NCBI RefSeq assembly: GCF_030269515.1
Contig: NZ_BSTM01000016.1
Span: forward strand, 62,001 to 126,000
Direction of reading: 5' to 3'
DNA from: Actinomadura sp. NBRC 104412
Lineage (GTDB): Bacteria > Actinomycetota > Actinomycetes > Streptosporangiales > Streptosporangiaceae
DNA length: 64,000 bases
Positions 1 to 8,659 of this stretch are shown piece after piece. A program made the translations under genes and the position numbers. The notes beneath the pieces are model-generated. The model did not search any database and had not been told where the DNA came from. It was given only the letters and a program-made list of their open reading frames with translations. Each line of letters begins with the position of its first letter. The first letter of the stretch is position 1.

Positions 1-825
1 CACGACCTCGATCATCGACCCGCCGGTGAGGAACGGCGGCATCGCCTCCAGCAGCTCCCTGCGGCCCCACAGGACCCCGATGCCGGTCGGGCCGAGCATC
101 TTGTGCCCGGAGAAGGCCAGGAAGTCCACGTCCAGCCGCGTCACGTCGACCGGCTGGTGCGGCACCGACTGCGCCGCGTCCAGCAGCACCAGCGCCCCCA
201 CCGCGCGCGCCCGCGCGCCGATCAGGTCGATCGGCGGGACGGTGCCCAGCACGTTGGACTGGTGGGTGAGCGCGACCAGCCTCGTCCGCTCGTTGATGAC
301 CGTGTCCAGCTCCGCGAGGTCGAGCCGGCCGTCGTCGGTGATCCCGAACCACCGCAGCGTCGCCCCGGTGCGGCGGCACAGCTCCTGCCACGGCACCAGG
401 TTGGCGTGGTGCTCCATCTCGGTGACCACGATCTCGTCGCCGGGGCCGACCGTGAAGCGTTCCGATTCCGGGCCCGCCGTGGCCGCGTTGCTCATCGCGT
501 ACGCGACCAGGTTGATCCCCTCGGTCGTGTTCTTGGTGAACACGATCTCGCCGGGCACCGCCCCGATGAACGAGGCGATGGTGGCGCGGGCGGCCTCGTA
601 CTCCGCGGTCGCCTCCTCGGCCAGCAGGTGCGCGCCGCGGTGCGGGGCCGCGTTGTGCCGCTCGTAGAACTCCCGCTCGGCGTCCAGCACCCGCAGCGGC
701 TTCTGCGAGGTCGCCCCCGAGTCGAGGTACACCAGGTCACGGCCGCCGCGCACGGTGCGCTGCAACAGCGGGAAGTCCTTCCTCAGCTCTTCGGGGAGCA
801 AGCTCGCCCGCCCTCCGAGGCTCAT
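1..825 (-). CDS. sufS: Cysteine desulfurase SufS (3' end outside window)
   Basis: PLP-dependent enzyme that takes sulfur from L-cysteine for the SUF Fe-S assembly machine in the cytosol. Only the first 275 codons are present; the frame runs open off the left edge. Family features visible: YLDSGATSQKP near residues 33-43, the TEMEHHANLVPW block (135-146) that includes the PLP-stacking His, LLDAAQSVPH (214-223) with the PLP-pyridine Asp, and the Schiff-base lysine in SGHKMLGPTG (K242). The ATG overlaps the sufC stop as ATGA, so translation is probably coupled. The catalytic-loop Cys lies beyond the window. Identity is secure. Confidence 0.96.
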   Translation of the reverse strand, partial: MSLGGRASLLPEELRKDFPLLQRTVRGGRDLVYLDSGATSQKPLRVLDAEREFYERHNAAPHRGAHLLAEEATAEYEAARATIASFIGAVPGEIVFTKNTTEGINLVAYAMSNAATAGPESERFTVGPGDEIVVTEMEHHANLVPWQELCRRTGATLRWFGITDDGRLDLAELDTVINERTRLVALTHQSNVLGTVPPIDLIGARARAVGALVLLDAAQSVPHQPVDVTRLDVDFLAFSGHKMLGPTGIGVLWGRRELLEAMPPFLTGGSMIEVV

Positions 826-1586
826 GCCACGCCCGCCTTCAGGTACTTCTCGTACCCCTGGTCCTCCAGCTCGTCGGCCAGCTCCGGGCCGCCCTCGGCC
901 ACCACGCGACCACCCGCGAACACGTGCACGAAGTGCGGCTTCACGTACCGCAGGATGCGGGTGTAGTGGGTGATCAGCAGGATCCCGGTGTCGCCGGAGC
1001 CGCCGAACCGGTTGACGCCCTCCGACACGACCTTCAGCGCGTCCACGTCCAGGCCGGAGTCGGTCTCGTCCAGGACGGCCACCTTGGGCTTGAGCAGCTC
1101 GAGCTGGAGGATCTCGTGGCGCTTCTTCTCGCCGCCGGAGAAGCCCTCGTTCAGCGAGCGCTGCGCGAACGCGGGGTCGATCGACAGCGCCTGCATGGCC
1201 TGCCGCATCTCCTTGGAGAACTCGCGCAGCTTGGGCGCCTCGCCGCGGACGGCGGTGACCGCCGAGCGCAGGAAGTTCGACACCGACACCCCCGGCACCT
1301 CGACCGGGTACTGCATCGCCAGGAACAGCCCGGCGCGGGCGCGCTCGTCGACGGTCATCCCCAGGACGTCCTCGCCGTCCAGGGTGACGCTGCCCCGGGT
1401 CACCTCGTACTTGGGGTGGCCCGCGATCGCGTACGCCAGGGTGGACTTGCCGGACCCGTTGGGCCCCATCAGCGCGTGGATCTCGCCCGCCTTCACGGTC
1501 AGGTCGACCCCGCGCAGGATCTCCTTCGTTCCGTCGCTCCCCTCGGCGACGTGCACGTGGAGGTCACGGATCTCTAGGGTGGTCAT
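822..1586 (-). CDS. sufC: Fe-S assembly ATPase SufC
   Basis: ABC-type ATPase of the SufBCD scaffold complex. The 254-residue protein has Walker A GPNGSGKST (41-49), the SufC-type signature FSGGEKKR (149-156) and Walker B VAVLDETDSGLD (169-180). The frame is open further upstream, but the extra 23 residues are arginine-rich and unlike the family, so ATG 1586 (MTTLEIRDLHV) was chosen. It sits 34 bp after the Rieske gene and overlaps sufS by 4 bp, so it belongs to the same operon. Cytosolic. Confidence 0.96.
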   Translation of the reverse strand: MTTLEIRDLHVHVAEGSDGTKEILRGVDLTVKAGEIHALMGPNGSGKSTLAYAIAGHPKYEVTRGSVTLDGEDVLGMTVDERARAGLFLAMQYPVEVPGVSVSNFLRSAVTAVRGEAPKLREFSKEMRQAMQALSIDPAFAQRSLNEGFSGGEKKRHEILQLELLKPKVAVLDETDSGLDVDALKVVSEGVNRFGGSGDTGILLITHYTRILRYVKPHFVHVFAGGRVVAEGGPELADELEDQGYEKYLKAGVA

Positions 1587-1620
1587 GGTCTCGTATCTCT
1601 CAGTCGTCGCTCGTCGTCGC

Positions 1621-1986
1621 TCAGTCGTCGGCCGCGTCCAGCGAGACGTACACATCGCCGTCCTCGACCTTGATCTTGTAGGTGGCGATGGGCTGGGTGG
1701 CGGGCGGGTTGGTGGGCTTGCCGCTGCGCAGGTCGAAGCAGGACCCGTGCAGCCAGCACTCGATCGTGCCGTCGTAGACCTCGCCCTCGGAGAGGGAGAC
1801 CTCGGCGTGCGAGCAGATGTCGTTCACCGCGAACACGTCCTCGCCGCTGCGCACCAGCGCCACCGGCGTGTCGCCCACCTCGACGCCGAGCGCCCCCTCG
1901 TCGGGGATCTCGGCGAGCCGGCACACCTTCACGAACCGGGCGGCGCCGCCGTCGTCGTTGTGCGTGGTCTCGTTCGTCGCGGTCAT
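1621..1986 (-). CDS. Rieske-type [2Fe-2S] ferredoxin in the suf operon
   Basis: A 121-residue non-heme dioxygenase-type Rieske ferredoxin. The cluster ligands are visible as CSH (C58, H60) and CWLH (C77, H80). It probably supplies electrons to Fe-S assembly or is a client of it; the exact role is not established. Its start ATGA-overlaps the sufD stop, which fixes the start and places it inside the operon between sufD and sufC, a position known from other actinobacteria. The long open frame running upstream in this phase is only the shadow of sufD. Confidence 0.9.
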   Translation of the reverse strand: MTATNETTHNDDGGAARFVKVCRLAEIPDEGALGVEVGDTPVALVRSGEDVFAVNDICSHAEVSLSEGEVYDGTIECWLHGSCFDLRSGKPTNPPATQPIATYKIKVEDGDVYVSLDAADD

Positions 1987-3218
1987 CGTTCCCCGGCTCC
2001 CTGGCTTCCGGCTTCCTTGTCCCTTGCCCCGTCCCTTGCCCCCCGGTCGAGTTCCGCCTCGATCGCGGCCTCCACGCCGGCGCGGATCTCCTCGACCTCG
2101 ATCCGCTCGATCAGCTGGCCGAGGTAGCCGCGCACGATCATCCGGCGCGCGTCGTCGCGGGTGATGCCGCGCGCCTGCAGGTAGAACAGGTGCTCGTCGT
2201 CCAGCCGCCCGGACGCCGAGGCGTGCCCCGCGCCGGCGACCTCGCCGGTGAGGATCTCCAGGTTCGGCACCGAGTCGACCCGGGTGCCGTCGGTCAGCAC
2301 CAGGTTGCGGTTGAGCTCGTAGGTGTCGGTGCCCTCGGCCTCCGCGCGAATGATCACGTCGCCGATCCAGACCGCGTGCGCGTCCCTGTCCTGCAGCGCG
2401 CCGCGGTAGTCGACGCGGCTGCGGCAGCGCGGCTGCGCGTGGTCGACCAGCAGCCGGTGCTCCAGGTGCTGGCCGCCGTCCACGAAGTACACCCCGTACA
2501 GCTCGGCGTCGCCGCCGGGGGCGTCGAAGGACACCGACGGGGAGATCCGCACCAGATCGCCGCCCAGGCTGACGTTGTGCGAGACGAACCGGGCGTCCCG
2601 GCCCAGCCTGGCGTGCTGGTGGGACACGTGCACGGCGTCGTCCGCCCAGTCCTGGAGGCTGATCACCGACAGCCGGGCGCCGTCGCCGACCACGAACTCC
2701 ACGTTGTCGGCGTAGGTCGCCGGGCCGCGGTGGGCGAGCACCACGGTGGCCTCGGCGAACGGTTCCACGATCACGGTGGTGTGCCCGAAGGCGGCCGCGG
2801 AGGCGTCCTCGCCGCGCAGCCGCAGGATCGTCGGCCGCGACGCGACCGTCTCCTTCGGCACGGTCACCACGGTGGCCTGGGTGAACGACGCCCACGCCTG
2901 CGCGCTGACCCGGTCGGACGGGGTGTAGGCCGTGCCGAGCCTGGCGTCGTCGCGCCCGACCTGCTCGACCGTCACCTCGGGCGCCGCGTCGGCCTCCAGC
3001 AAAACCTTGCCGTCGGCCTGAGCCTTCCCGTTGTGCAGGCCGCGCAGCCGGCGCAGCGGCGTGAACCGCCACTCCTCCTCCCGGCCCGTCGGCACGTCGA
3101 AGTCGGCCACCTCGAACGACGCCTTCTCGTGCAGCGTCAGAGTTGCCTCTGGGGGCGGACCCCCAGACCCTCCGGGCTTCGCCCGAAGGGCGGAAAGCGG
3201 TCCGGTCTCCAGCCCCAT
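1983..3218 (-). CDS. sufD: Fe-S assembly scaffold protein SufD
   Basis: Beta-helix partner of SufB in the SufBC2D complex, 411 residues, normal length for the family. Typical family stretches are EEEWRFTPLRRL near residue 48, HRLLVDHAQPRCRSRVDYRG in the core and the C-terminal QARGITRDDARRMIVRGYLGQLIERI shared by SufB and SufD. The start overlaps the sufB stop as TGATG. The N-terminus carries a Gly/Pro-rich stretch (AKPGGSGGPPPEA) that looks like a loose linker. Cytosolic; transcribed with sufB. Confidence 0.95.
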   Translation of the reverse strand: MGLETGPLSALRAKPGGSGGPPPEATLTLHEKASFEVADFDVPTGREEEWRFTPLRRLRGLHNGKAQADGKVLLEADAAPEVTVEQVGRDDARLGTAYTPSDRVSAQAWASFTQATVVTVPKETVASRPTILRLRGEDASAAAFGHTTVIVEPFAEATVVLAHRGPATYADNVEFVVGDGARLSVISLQDWADDAVHVSHQHARLGRDARFVSHNVSLGGDLVRISPSVSFDAPGGDAELYGVYFVDGGQHLEHRLLVDHAQPRCRSRVDYRGALQDRDAHAVWIGDVIIRAEAEGTDTYELNRNLVLTDGTRVDSVPNLEILTGEVAGAGHASASGRLDDEHLFYLQARGITRDDARRMIVRGYLGQLIERIEVEEIRAGVEAAIEAELDRGARDGARDKEAGSQGAGER

Positions 3219-4630
3219 CAGCCGACGGCTCCTTCCATCTGCAGCTCGATCAGCCGGTTCAGCTCCAGGGCGTACTCCATGGGCAGCTCGCGCGCGATCG
3301 GCTCGACGAACCCGCGCACGATCATCGCCATGGCCTCGTCCTCGTTCAGGCCCCGGCTCATCAGGTAGAACAGCTGGTCCTCCGACACCTTGGAGACGGT
3401 GGCCTCGTGGCCCATCTCCACGTCGTCCTCACGGACGTCCACGTAGGGGTAGGTGTCGGACCGGCTGATCTGGTCGACCAGCAGCGCGTCGCACTTCACC
3501 GTCGACTTGCTGTGCCGCGCGCCCTCCTGGATCTGCACCAGGCCCCGGTAGCTGGTGCGGCCGCCGCCGCGCGCCACCGACTTGGACACGATGGTGGACG
3601 AGGTGTTGGGCGCGGCGTGCACCATCTTGGCGCCCGCGTCCTGGTGCTGGCCCTCGCCGGAGAAGGCGATCGACAGCGTCTCGCCCTTGGCGTGCTCGCC
3701 GAGCAGGTACACCGCCGGGTACTTCATGGTGACCTTGGAGCCGATGTTGCCGTCGATCCACTCCATGGTGGCGCCCTCGTAGGCGACGGCGCGCTTGGTC
3801 ACCAGGTTGTAGACGTTGTTCGACCAGTTCTGGATGGTGGTGTAGCGGACGCGGGCGTCCTTCTTCACCACGATCTCCACGACGGCCGAGTGCAGCGAGT
3901 CGGACTTGTAGATCGGCGCGGTACAGCCCTCGACGTAGTGGACGTAGGAGCCCTCGTCCGCGATGATCAGCGTCCGCTCGAACTGGCCCATGTTCTCGGT
4001 GTTGATCCGGAAGTACGCCTGGAGCGGGATCTCGACGTGCACACCCGGCGGGACGTAGATGAACGAGCCGCCCGACCACACCGCGGTGTTCAGCGCGGCG
4101 AACTTGTTGTCACCGGCCGGGATCACCGAGCCGAAGTACTCCTGGAAGATCTCCGGGTGCTCGCGCAGCCCGGTGTCGGTGTCCAGGAACAGGACGCCCT
4201 TCTCCTCCAGGTCCTCGCGGATCTTGTGGTAGACGACCTCGGACTCGTACTGGGCCGCGACGCCGGCGATCAGCCGCTGCTTCTCGGCCTCGGGGATGCC
4301 GAGCTTGTCATAGGTGTTCTTGATGTCGGCCGGGAGCTCCTCCCAGGACGCCGCCTGCTTCTCCGTGGAACGGACGAAGTACTTGATGTTGTCGAAGTCG
4401 ATGTCCGACAGGTCCGATCCCCAGGTCGGCATGGGCTTTCTGTCGAACAGCCGCAGCCCCTTGAGGCGCAGGTCGAGCATCCACTCGGGCTCGCCCTTCT
4501 TGGCGGAGATGTCGCGCACGACCTCCTCGTTCAGGCCGCGCCTCGCCGAGGCCCCGGCCTCGTCGGGGTCGGACCAGCCGAACCTGTACTTGTCGAGCCC
4601 TTCCAGCTCCGGGTGGGCTGCCGTAGTCAT
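3218..4630 (-). CDS. sufB: Fe-S assembly scaffold protein SufB
   Basis: Core scaffold on which nascent Fe-S clusters are built with SufC and SufD; 470 residues, the usual size. Conserved blocks include DKYRFGWSDP at the N-terminus, FIYVPPGVHVEIPLQAYFRIN, VHYVEGCTAPIY with the conserved Cys, and the C-terminal YLMSRGLNEDEAMAMIVRGF. ATG 4630 (MTTAAHPELEGLDKY) was taken because it forms an ATGA overlap with the sufR stop. The longer frame upstream is antisense-like arginine-rich sequence and was rejected. Confidence 0.97.
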   Translation of the reverse strand: MTTAAHPELEGLDKYRFGWSDPDEAGASARRGLNEEVVRDISAKKGEPEWMLDLRLKGLRLFDRKPMPTWGSDLSDIDFDNIKYFVRSTEKQAASWEELPADIKNTYDKLGIPEAEKQRLIAGVAAQYESEVVYHKIREDLEEKGVLFLDTDTGLREHPEIFQEYFGSVIPAGDNKFAALNTAVWSGGSFIYVPPGVHVEIPLQAYFRINTENMGQFERTLIIADEGSYVHYVEGCTAPIYKSDSLHSAVVEIVVKKDARVRYTTIQNWSNNVYNLVTKRAVAYEGATMEWIDGNIGSKVTMKYPAVYLLGEHAKGETLSIAFSGEGQHQDAGAKMVHAAPNTSSTIVSKSVARGGGRTSYRGLVQIQEGARHSKSTVKCDALLVDQISRSDTYPYVDVREDDVEMGHEATVSKVSEDQLFYLMSRGLNEDEAMAMIVRGFVEPIARELPMEYALELNRLIELQMEGAVG

Positions 4631-5436
4631 AGGGAGGTCCTCCCGGACTCCTCGTTGCTTTCCTGGTTGCTTTCCTGGACGCTTTCTCGGTCGCCGCCTC
4701 GCGTGTCGCCGCTCGCCGTGCCGGTGCCGCTCTCCACGGCGTCGCTCGCGGCACCGCCCGCTCCCAGCGAGGGCGGGCTGACGTGGGTGGTGCAGATCCC
4801 GTCGCCGTGCGCGATCGTCGCCAGCCGCTGGACGGGTGTGCCCAGCAACCGGCTGAACGCCTCGGTCTCGGCCTCGCACAGCTGCGGGAACTCCGCGGCG
4901 ACGTGCGCGACCGGGCAGTGGTGCTGGCACAGCTCCTCGCCGCCGCCGGGCCGCGGCCCCTTGGCGGCCGCGGCCGCGTAGCCGTCCCCCGACAGGGCCT
5001 CGGCGAGCTTGCGCACGCGCTGGTGCGGTGGGGCCTCCTGCACCACGGGCCCGTAACGGCGTTCGAGGTCGGCGATCTGCCGCCGCGCGAACTCCGTCAC
5101 CGCCCGCGAGCCCGCCTTCTCGGCGAGGAACCGCAGGGCGCTGGTCGCCAGGTCGTCGTAGGCGTGCACGAACGCGCTGCGCCCGGCGTCGGTGATGACG
5201 AAGCGCTTGGCCGGCCGCCCTCGCCCGCGCCGCGGCTGCGGACGGGTCCGCCGGACCTCGATCATGCCCTCGGCGAGCAGCGCGTCCAGATGGCGCCGGA
5301 TCGCGGCCGGCGTGAGGCCGACCCGCTCCCCCAGCGCCGAGGCGGTGATGGGACCGTGTTCGAGGACGAGCCGGGCCACCCGGGCGCGCGTGTCGCGCTC
5401 GGTCACCCCCGTCGTCTTCTCGCCCACGTTTTTCAC
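4627..5436 (-). CDS. sufR: SUF operon transcriptional regulator SufR
   Basis: DeoR/ArsR-like winged-helix regulator that senses Fe-S status and controls the suf operon. HTH at about residues 30-55 (ITASALGERVGLTPAAIRRHL); C-terminal cysteines LCQHHCP, FPQLCEAE and DGICTTHV match the cluster-binding region of the family. The tail after residue ~225 is a Ser/Glu/Gly-rich low-complexity extension. The frame also allows ATG 5496, but that would put the SufR-like operator (5433-5447) inside the coding region, so GTG 5436 (VKNVGEKTTG) is preferred from remembered streptomycete orthologues; GTG 5427 is an alternative. First gene of the operon. Confidence 0.88.
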   Translation of the reverse strand: MKNVGEKTTGVTERDTRARVARLVLEHGPITASALGERVGLTPAAIRRHLDALLAEGMIEVRRTRPQPRRGRGRPAKRFVITDAGRSAFVHAYDDLATSALRFLAEKAGSRAVTEFARRQIADLERRYGPVVQEAPPHQRVRKLAEALSGDGYAAAAAKGPRPGGGEELCQHHCPVAHVAAEFPQLCEAETEAFSRLLGTPVQRLATIAHGDGICTTHVSPPSLGAGGAASDAVESGTGTASGDTRGGDRESVQESNQESNEESGRTSL

Positions 5437-5447
5437 AACATCAGTGT
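5433..5447 (-). promoter_or_regulatory. SufR-type operator in front of sufR
   Basis: On the minus strand the sequence reads ACACT-GATGT-TGTGA, which equals the ACACT-N5-TGTGA motif I recall being reported for mycobacterial SufR. It overlaps the proposed sufR start codon, consistent with autorepression of a leaderless or nearly leaderless transcript. The motif match is seen directly; binding is inferred. Confidence 0.65.
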
Positions 5448-5496
5448 GCCTTAATTCCTTCCCGGTGGCCAAGGCGTCACGGATGTCATGGCTCAC

Positions 5497-5516
5497 GCAG
5501 GTAAGGCTTACCTAAT
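5497..5516. promoter_or_regulatory. IdeR/DtxR-like palindrome upstream of suf operon
   Basis: Perfect inverted repeat AGGTAAG-G-CTTACCT at 5499-5513, extended on the minus strand to TTAGGTAAGCCTTACC. It resembles the iron-box consensus TTAGGTTAGGCTAACCTAA of IdeR/DmdR/DtxR regulators. It lies about 60 bp upstream of the proposed sufR start and overlaps the 3' end of the DUF3040 gene. This would give the suf operon a second, iron-dependent input. Inference from sequence similarity only. Confidence 0.5.
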
Positions 5517-5846
5517 CTGCGATGCCACGTCCGGGATGGTGGCCGCGGGAGCGGGCCCCAGGCTCCGGACGGCCACCCCGAACATCGTCAATAGAGCGAT
5601 GATGAGAAAAAGCCCGAGCATGAGCGCCGGGCGCAACGCGAGCGGCGGATGCGACGGCCGAGAACGACGGGACGTACGGCGCTCCTTCTTACGGTCACGG
5701 TTTTCCGCACGCGGCCTCCGAACGCCCTTGGGACGGTCGTAAGACATCATGCGCCGGGTGTAGGCGGGATCCTCCTCGGCGGTGCGCATCGCCATCTCGT
5801 TCAGCACGCGAAGCTCGTCCGCCGACAGCCCCATCTCGACCCCCAT
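5508..5846 (-). CDS. DUF3040 small membrane protein
   Basis: A 112-residue protein starting MGVEMGLSADELRVLNEMAMR, followed by a basic stretch (RPRAENRDRKKERRTSRRSR) and one clear hydrophobic segment (ALMLGLFLIIALLTMFGVAV). This matches the DUF3040 layout: short acidic helix, then membrane segment. Function unknown; membrane-anchored. ATG 5846 is used; ATG 5834 is an alternative. The open frame continuing upstream overlaps the divergent ABC gene and has no family resemblance. The AT-richer spacer 5847-5939 presumably carries promoters for both genes; on the minus strand TTCGAC and TAAACC are spaced like -35 and -10 elements. Confidence 0.75.
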   Translation of the reverse strand: MGVEMGLSADELRVLNEMAMRTAEEDPAYTRRMMSYDRPKGVRRPRAENRDRKKERRTSRRSRPSHPPLALRPALMLGLFLIIALLTMFGVAVRSLGPAPAATIPDVASQIR

Positions 5847-5939
5847 TCCAGGTGACAGAGATGGTTTATTGGCTTTTGTCGTATCTGTCGAATTGTTGAC
5901 CTTGGCCGGGGCGGCGGCGGGACACCCGTGGCGCGGACC

Positions 5940-5945
5940 TAGACT
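5940..5945 (+). promoter_or_regulatory. -10 element TAGACT, leaderless layout
   Basis: TAGACT followed by exactly seven bases and then the ATG at 5953. No Shine-Dalgarno sequence precedes this ATG, so the transcript probably starts at the start codon. Confidence 0.5.
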
Positions 5946-5952
5946 CGTCGCC

Positions 5953-6894
5953 ATGGCACCCCCAGCGGGCGGCGCGAACGGAGGCGCCGCGGTCGAGCTC
6001 ACCGAACTGGTCAAGCGCTACGGCGCCACGACCGCCCTGGACGGGCTCTCCCTGCGCGCCGCCGAAGGCGCCGTCACCGCGCTGCTGGGTCCCAACGGAG
6101 CCGGCAAGACCACCGCGATCGAGATCTGCGAGGGGTTCCGCCGTGCCGACTCGGGAACGGTGCGGGTCCTCGGCCTCGACCCGGTGGCCGACGGCCGGGC
6201 GCTCAAGGCGAGGGTCGGCGTCATGCCGCAGTCCGAAGGCGTCCCCGGCACGGCCCGCGCGGGCGAGTTCCTGCGGCTGGTCGCCTCATTCCACAGCACC
6301 CCGCTCGACCCCGCCGCGCTGCTCGCGCGCCTCGGGCTGACCGCGCAGGCCCGCGTCCCGATCCGGCGCCTGTCGGGCGGGCAGCGGAAGCGCCTCTCCC
6401 TGGCGGTCGCCCTGGTGGGCAGGCCCGAGCTGGTCTTCCTGGACGAGCCCACCACCGGCCTCGACCCGCAGGCCAGGCACTCCACCTGGGAGCTGGTCGA
6501 GGAGCTGCGCGCCGCCGGGACGTCGGTGGTGCTCACCACGCACTACATGGAGGAGGCCGAACGGTTGGCCGACCAGGTCGTCATCGTCGACCACGGCACG
6601 GTGGTCGCCCAGGGCACCCCGGCCGAGCTCGCGGGCGCCGAACGGCAGCTACGGTTCCGGGCGCGCCCGGGACTGGGCCTGGAGGAGCTGCTGTCCGCGC
6701 TGCCCGTGGGAAGCGCCGCGAAGGAGTCCCCGGCCGGCCATTACGTGGTCGAGGGCGAGGTGGGGCCGGAGCTGCTGGCCACGGTCACGGCCTGGTGCGC
6801 CTCGCACGGCGTCATGGCCGAGGAACTGCGGATCGAACGGCGCACCCTGGAGGACGTGTTCCTGGAGCTGACCGGCCGGGAGCTGAGGCCATGA
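5953..6894 (+). CDS. ABC transporter ATP-binding protein (drug-export type)
   Basis: Cytosolic ATPase of a two-gene ABC-2 exporter, 313 residues. Walker A LLGPNGAGKTT, signature RLSGGQRKRLSLA and Walker B LVFLDEPTTGLDPQ are all present, with the switch His in VVLTTHYMEEAE. The C-terminal ~90 residues are the accessory domain typical of DrrA-like ATPases. ATG 5953 was chosen over the upstream open frame because a TAGACT-N7-ATG leaderless promoter precedes it and the extra sequence overlaps the divergent promoter. It overlaps the permease by ATGA. Such pairs commonly sit between suf and ctaA/ctaB in actinobacteria. Substrate unknown. Confidence 0.9.
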   Translation: MAPPAGGANGGAAVELTELVKRYGATTALDGLSLRAAEGAVTALLGPNGAGKTTAIEICEGFRRADSGTVRVLGLDPVADGRALKARVGVMPQSEGVPGTARAGEFLRLVASFHSTPLDPAALLARLGLTAQARVPIRRLSGGQRKRLSLAVALVGRPELVFLDEPTTGLDPQARHSTWELVEELRAAGTSVVLTTHYMEEAERLADQVVIVDHGTVVAQGTPAELAGAERQLRFRARPGLGLEELLSALPVGSAAKESPAGHYVVEGEVGPELLATVTAWCASHGVMAEELRIERRTLEDVFLELTGRELRP

Positions 6895-7667
6895 CCGGCA
6901 CGCCCGCGCTCGATCTGAGCCCGGCACCGGGGGCGGCCCGGCTCCCCCGGATGATCGCGGCACAGGCCGGATACGAGCTGCGCACCCTGCTGCGCAACGG
7001 CGAGCAGCTGCTGCTCACCCTGATCATCCCGGTGGTGCTGCTGGTCCTGTTCGGCGGGACGTCCCTGCTGGACCTGGGTCCCGGTCCGCGCGTGGACTTC
7101 CTCACACCCGGCGTCCTGGCGCTCGCGGTGATGTCGACCGCCTTCACCGGCCAGGCCATCGGCACCGGGTTCGAGCGCCGCTACGGCGTCCTGAAACGGC
7201 TGGGCGCCACCCCCCTTCCCCGCTCGGGGCTGGTCGCGGCCAAGACCCTCACCGTGCTCGTGGTGGAGGCGCTCCAGGCCGTCCTGATCTGCGCGGTCGC
7301 GCTGGCGATGGGCTGGCGGCCGGACGGCGACCCGCTGTCGGCGCTGGCGCTGATCCTCCTGGGCACCGCCGCGTTCAGCGGCTTCGGGCTGCTCATGGCG
7401 GGCACGCTGCGCGCCGAGGCGACGCTGGCCGCCGCCAACCTGGTGTACGTCCTGCTCCTGGCGACCGGCGGCGTGGTGTTCCCGCTGGACCGCTTCCCCT
7501 CGGCGGTACGTTCCGCGCTGGAGCTGCTGCCGATCTCCGCGCTGGCCGACGGCCTGCGCCGGGTGCTCCAGGACGGCGTGGCGTTCCCCGGCGGGCCCCT
7601 CCTCGTCCTGGCCGTCTGGGCGGTCGCGGGGACGGTGCTGGCCGCGCGCTTCTTCCGCTGGGAATGA
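6891..7667 (+). CDS. ABC-2 type transporter permease
   Basis: Membrane partner of the preceding ATPase, 258 residues with about six hydrophobic segments, beginning with LLLTLIIPVVLLVLFGGTS after a cytosolic N-terminus. Family traits: the amphipathic stretch FERRYGVLKRLGATPLPRSGLVAAKTL and the LLPISALADGLRRVLQDG region before the last membrane segment. Start and stop overlap both neighbours (ATGA at each end), so the ATPase, permease and EamA genes form one transcription unit. Substrate not deducible. Confidence 0.9.
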   Translation: MTGTPALDLSPAPGAARLPRMIAAQAGYELRTLLRNGEQLLLTLIIPVVLLVLFGGTSLLDLGPGPRVDFLTPGVLALAVMSTAFTGQAIGTGFERRYGVLKRLGATPLPRSGLVAAKTLTVLVVEALQAVLICAVALAMGWRPDGDPLSALALILLGTAAFSGFGLLMAGTLRAEATLAAANLVYVLLLATGGVVFPLDRFPSAVRSALELLPISALADGLRRVLQDGVAFPGGPLLVLAVWAVAGTVLAARFFRWE

Positions 7668-8566
7668 GCCGCCCGAAGGCGGTCCGGGATCGGGTGTCAT
7701 GGAGGGCGCTGCCACCCCCCGCGCTGATCCTCATGGGCATCCTGTCGCTTCAGGCCGGTGCCGGGCTGGCCAAGCACCTGTTCGACCGGATGCCGCCCAG
7801 CGCGATGGTGCTCCTGCGGCTGCTGACCTCGGCGATCGTGCTGGGCTTCGTGGCGCGCAAGGCCCTGCGCGGGGTGTTGCGCGACCACGACCGGAAGAGC
7901 CTGGGCGTCGCCGCGTGCTTCGGGCTCTCCCTCGCGGTCATGAACTTCTCGATCTACCAGTCGTTCTCGCGGATCCCGCTGGGCATGGCGGTCACGATCG
8001 AGTTCCTCGGCCCGCTGGGGGTGGCGATCGCGGCGTCCCGGCGCCCGCGCGACCTGCTGTGGGCCGTGCTGGCGGGCGTGGGCGTGGTCACGCTGTCCCG
8101 CGGCGGCGGGCACGCCGACCCGGTGGGCATCGCGTTCGCACTGGCCGCCGGGGCCTGCTGGGCCTCCTACATCCTGCTCAGCGCCGCCACGGGGCGCCGG
8201 TTCGCGGGGTCGTCGGGGCTGGCCCTGGCCAGCGTCGTCGGCACGGTCGCGGTCCTGCCCGCCGGCGTCGCCGAGGGCGGCGGCGCCCTGCTCGACCCGC
8301 AACTGCTGGCGCTGGGCGCCGGCGTGGGCCTGATGTCGTCGGTGATCCCGTACTCCCTGGAGCTGGAGGCGCTGCGCCGCATGCCGGCCCGCGTGTTCGG
8401 GATCCTGATGAGCCTGGAGCCCGCGGTCGCGGCCCTGGTCGGCGTGGTGCTGCTCGGCGAGATCCTGAACCTCCGCCAGTGGCTGGCGATCGTGTGCGTC
8501 GTCGTGGCCTGCGCGGGCGCCACCCTCGGCCCCGAGAGGCCGCGCCCGGCCGCGCCGGAGCCCTAG
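7664..8566 (+). CDS. EamA family exporter (RhtA-like)
   Basis: Ten-helix drug/metabolite transporter of the inner membrane, 300 residues, built from two EamA repeats (about residues 15-140 and 150-290). The stretches FSRIPLGMAVTIEFLGPLGVA and SVIPYSLELEALRRMPARVFGILMSLEPAVAAL are characteristic of RhtA-like threonine/homoserine exporters. It overlaps the ABC permease stop by ATGA. Specific substrate is inferred only from family; no regulatory site seen. Confidence 0.88.
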   Translation: MSRPKAVRDRVSWRALPPPALILMGILSLQAGAGLAKHLFDRMPPSAMVLLRLLTSAIVLGFVARKALRGVLRDHDRKSLGVAACFGLSLAVMNFSIYQSFSRIPLGMAVTIEFLGPLGVAIAASRRPRDLLWAVLAGVGVVTLSRGGGHADPVGIAFALAAGACWASYILLSAATGRRFAGSSGLALASVVGTVAVLPAGVAEGGGALLDPQLLALGAGVGLMSSVIPYSLELEALRRMPARVFGILMSLEPAVAALVGVVLLGEILNLRQWLAIVCVVVACAGATLGPERPRPAAPEP

Positions 8567-8659
8567 TCCCGTGCCCGCGCTCGTCCCTGGGCTCGTGTGG
8601 CGGGCGCCGCCGCGGACGTGGAAGGATCATCGGGCAAGCGACATCGGAGAGGGGTCATC

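Noticed and set aside
1621..3072. 483-residue frame running from the Rieske gene through sufD
   Set aside because: Its upstream part is Arg/Gly/Ala-rich shadow of sufD; the Rieske start is fixed by the ATGA overlap at 1986.
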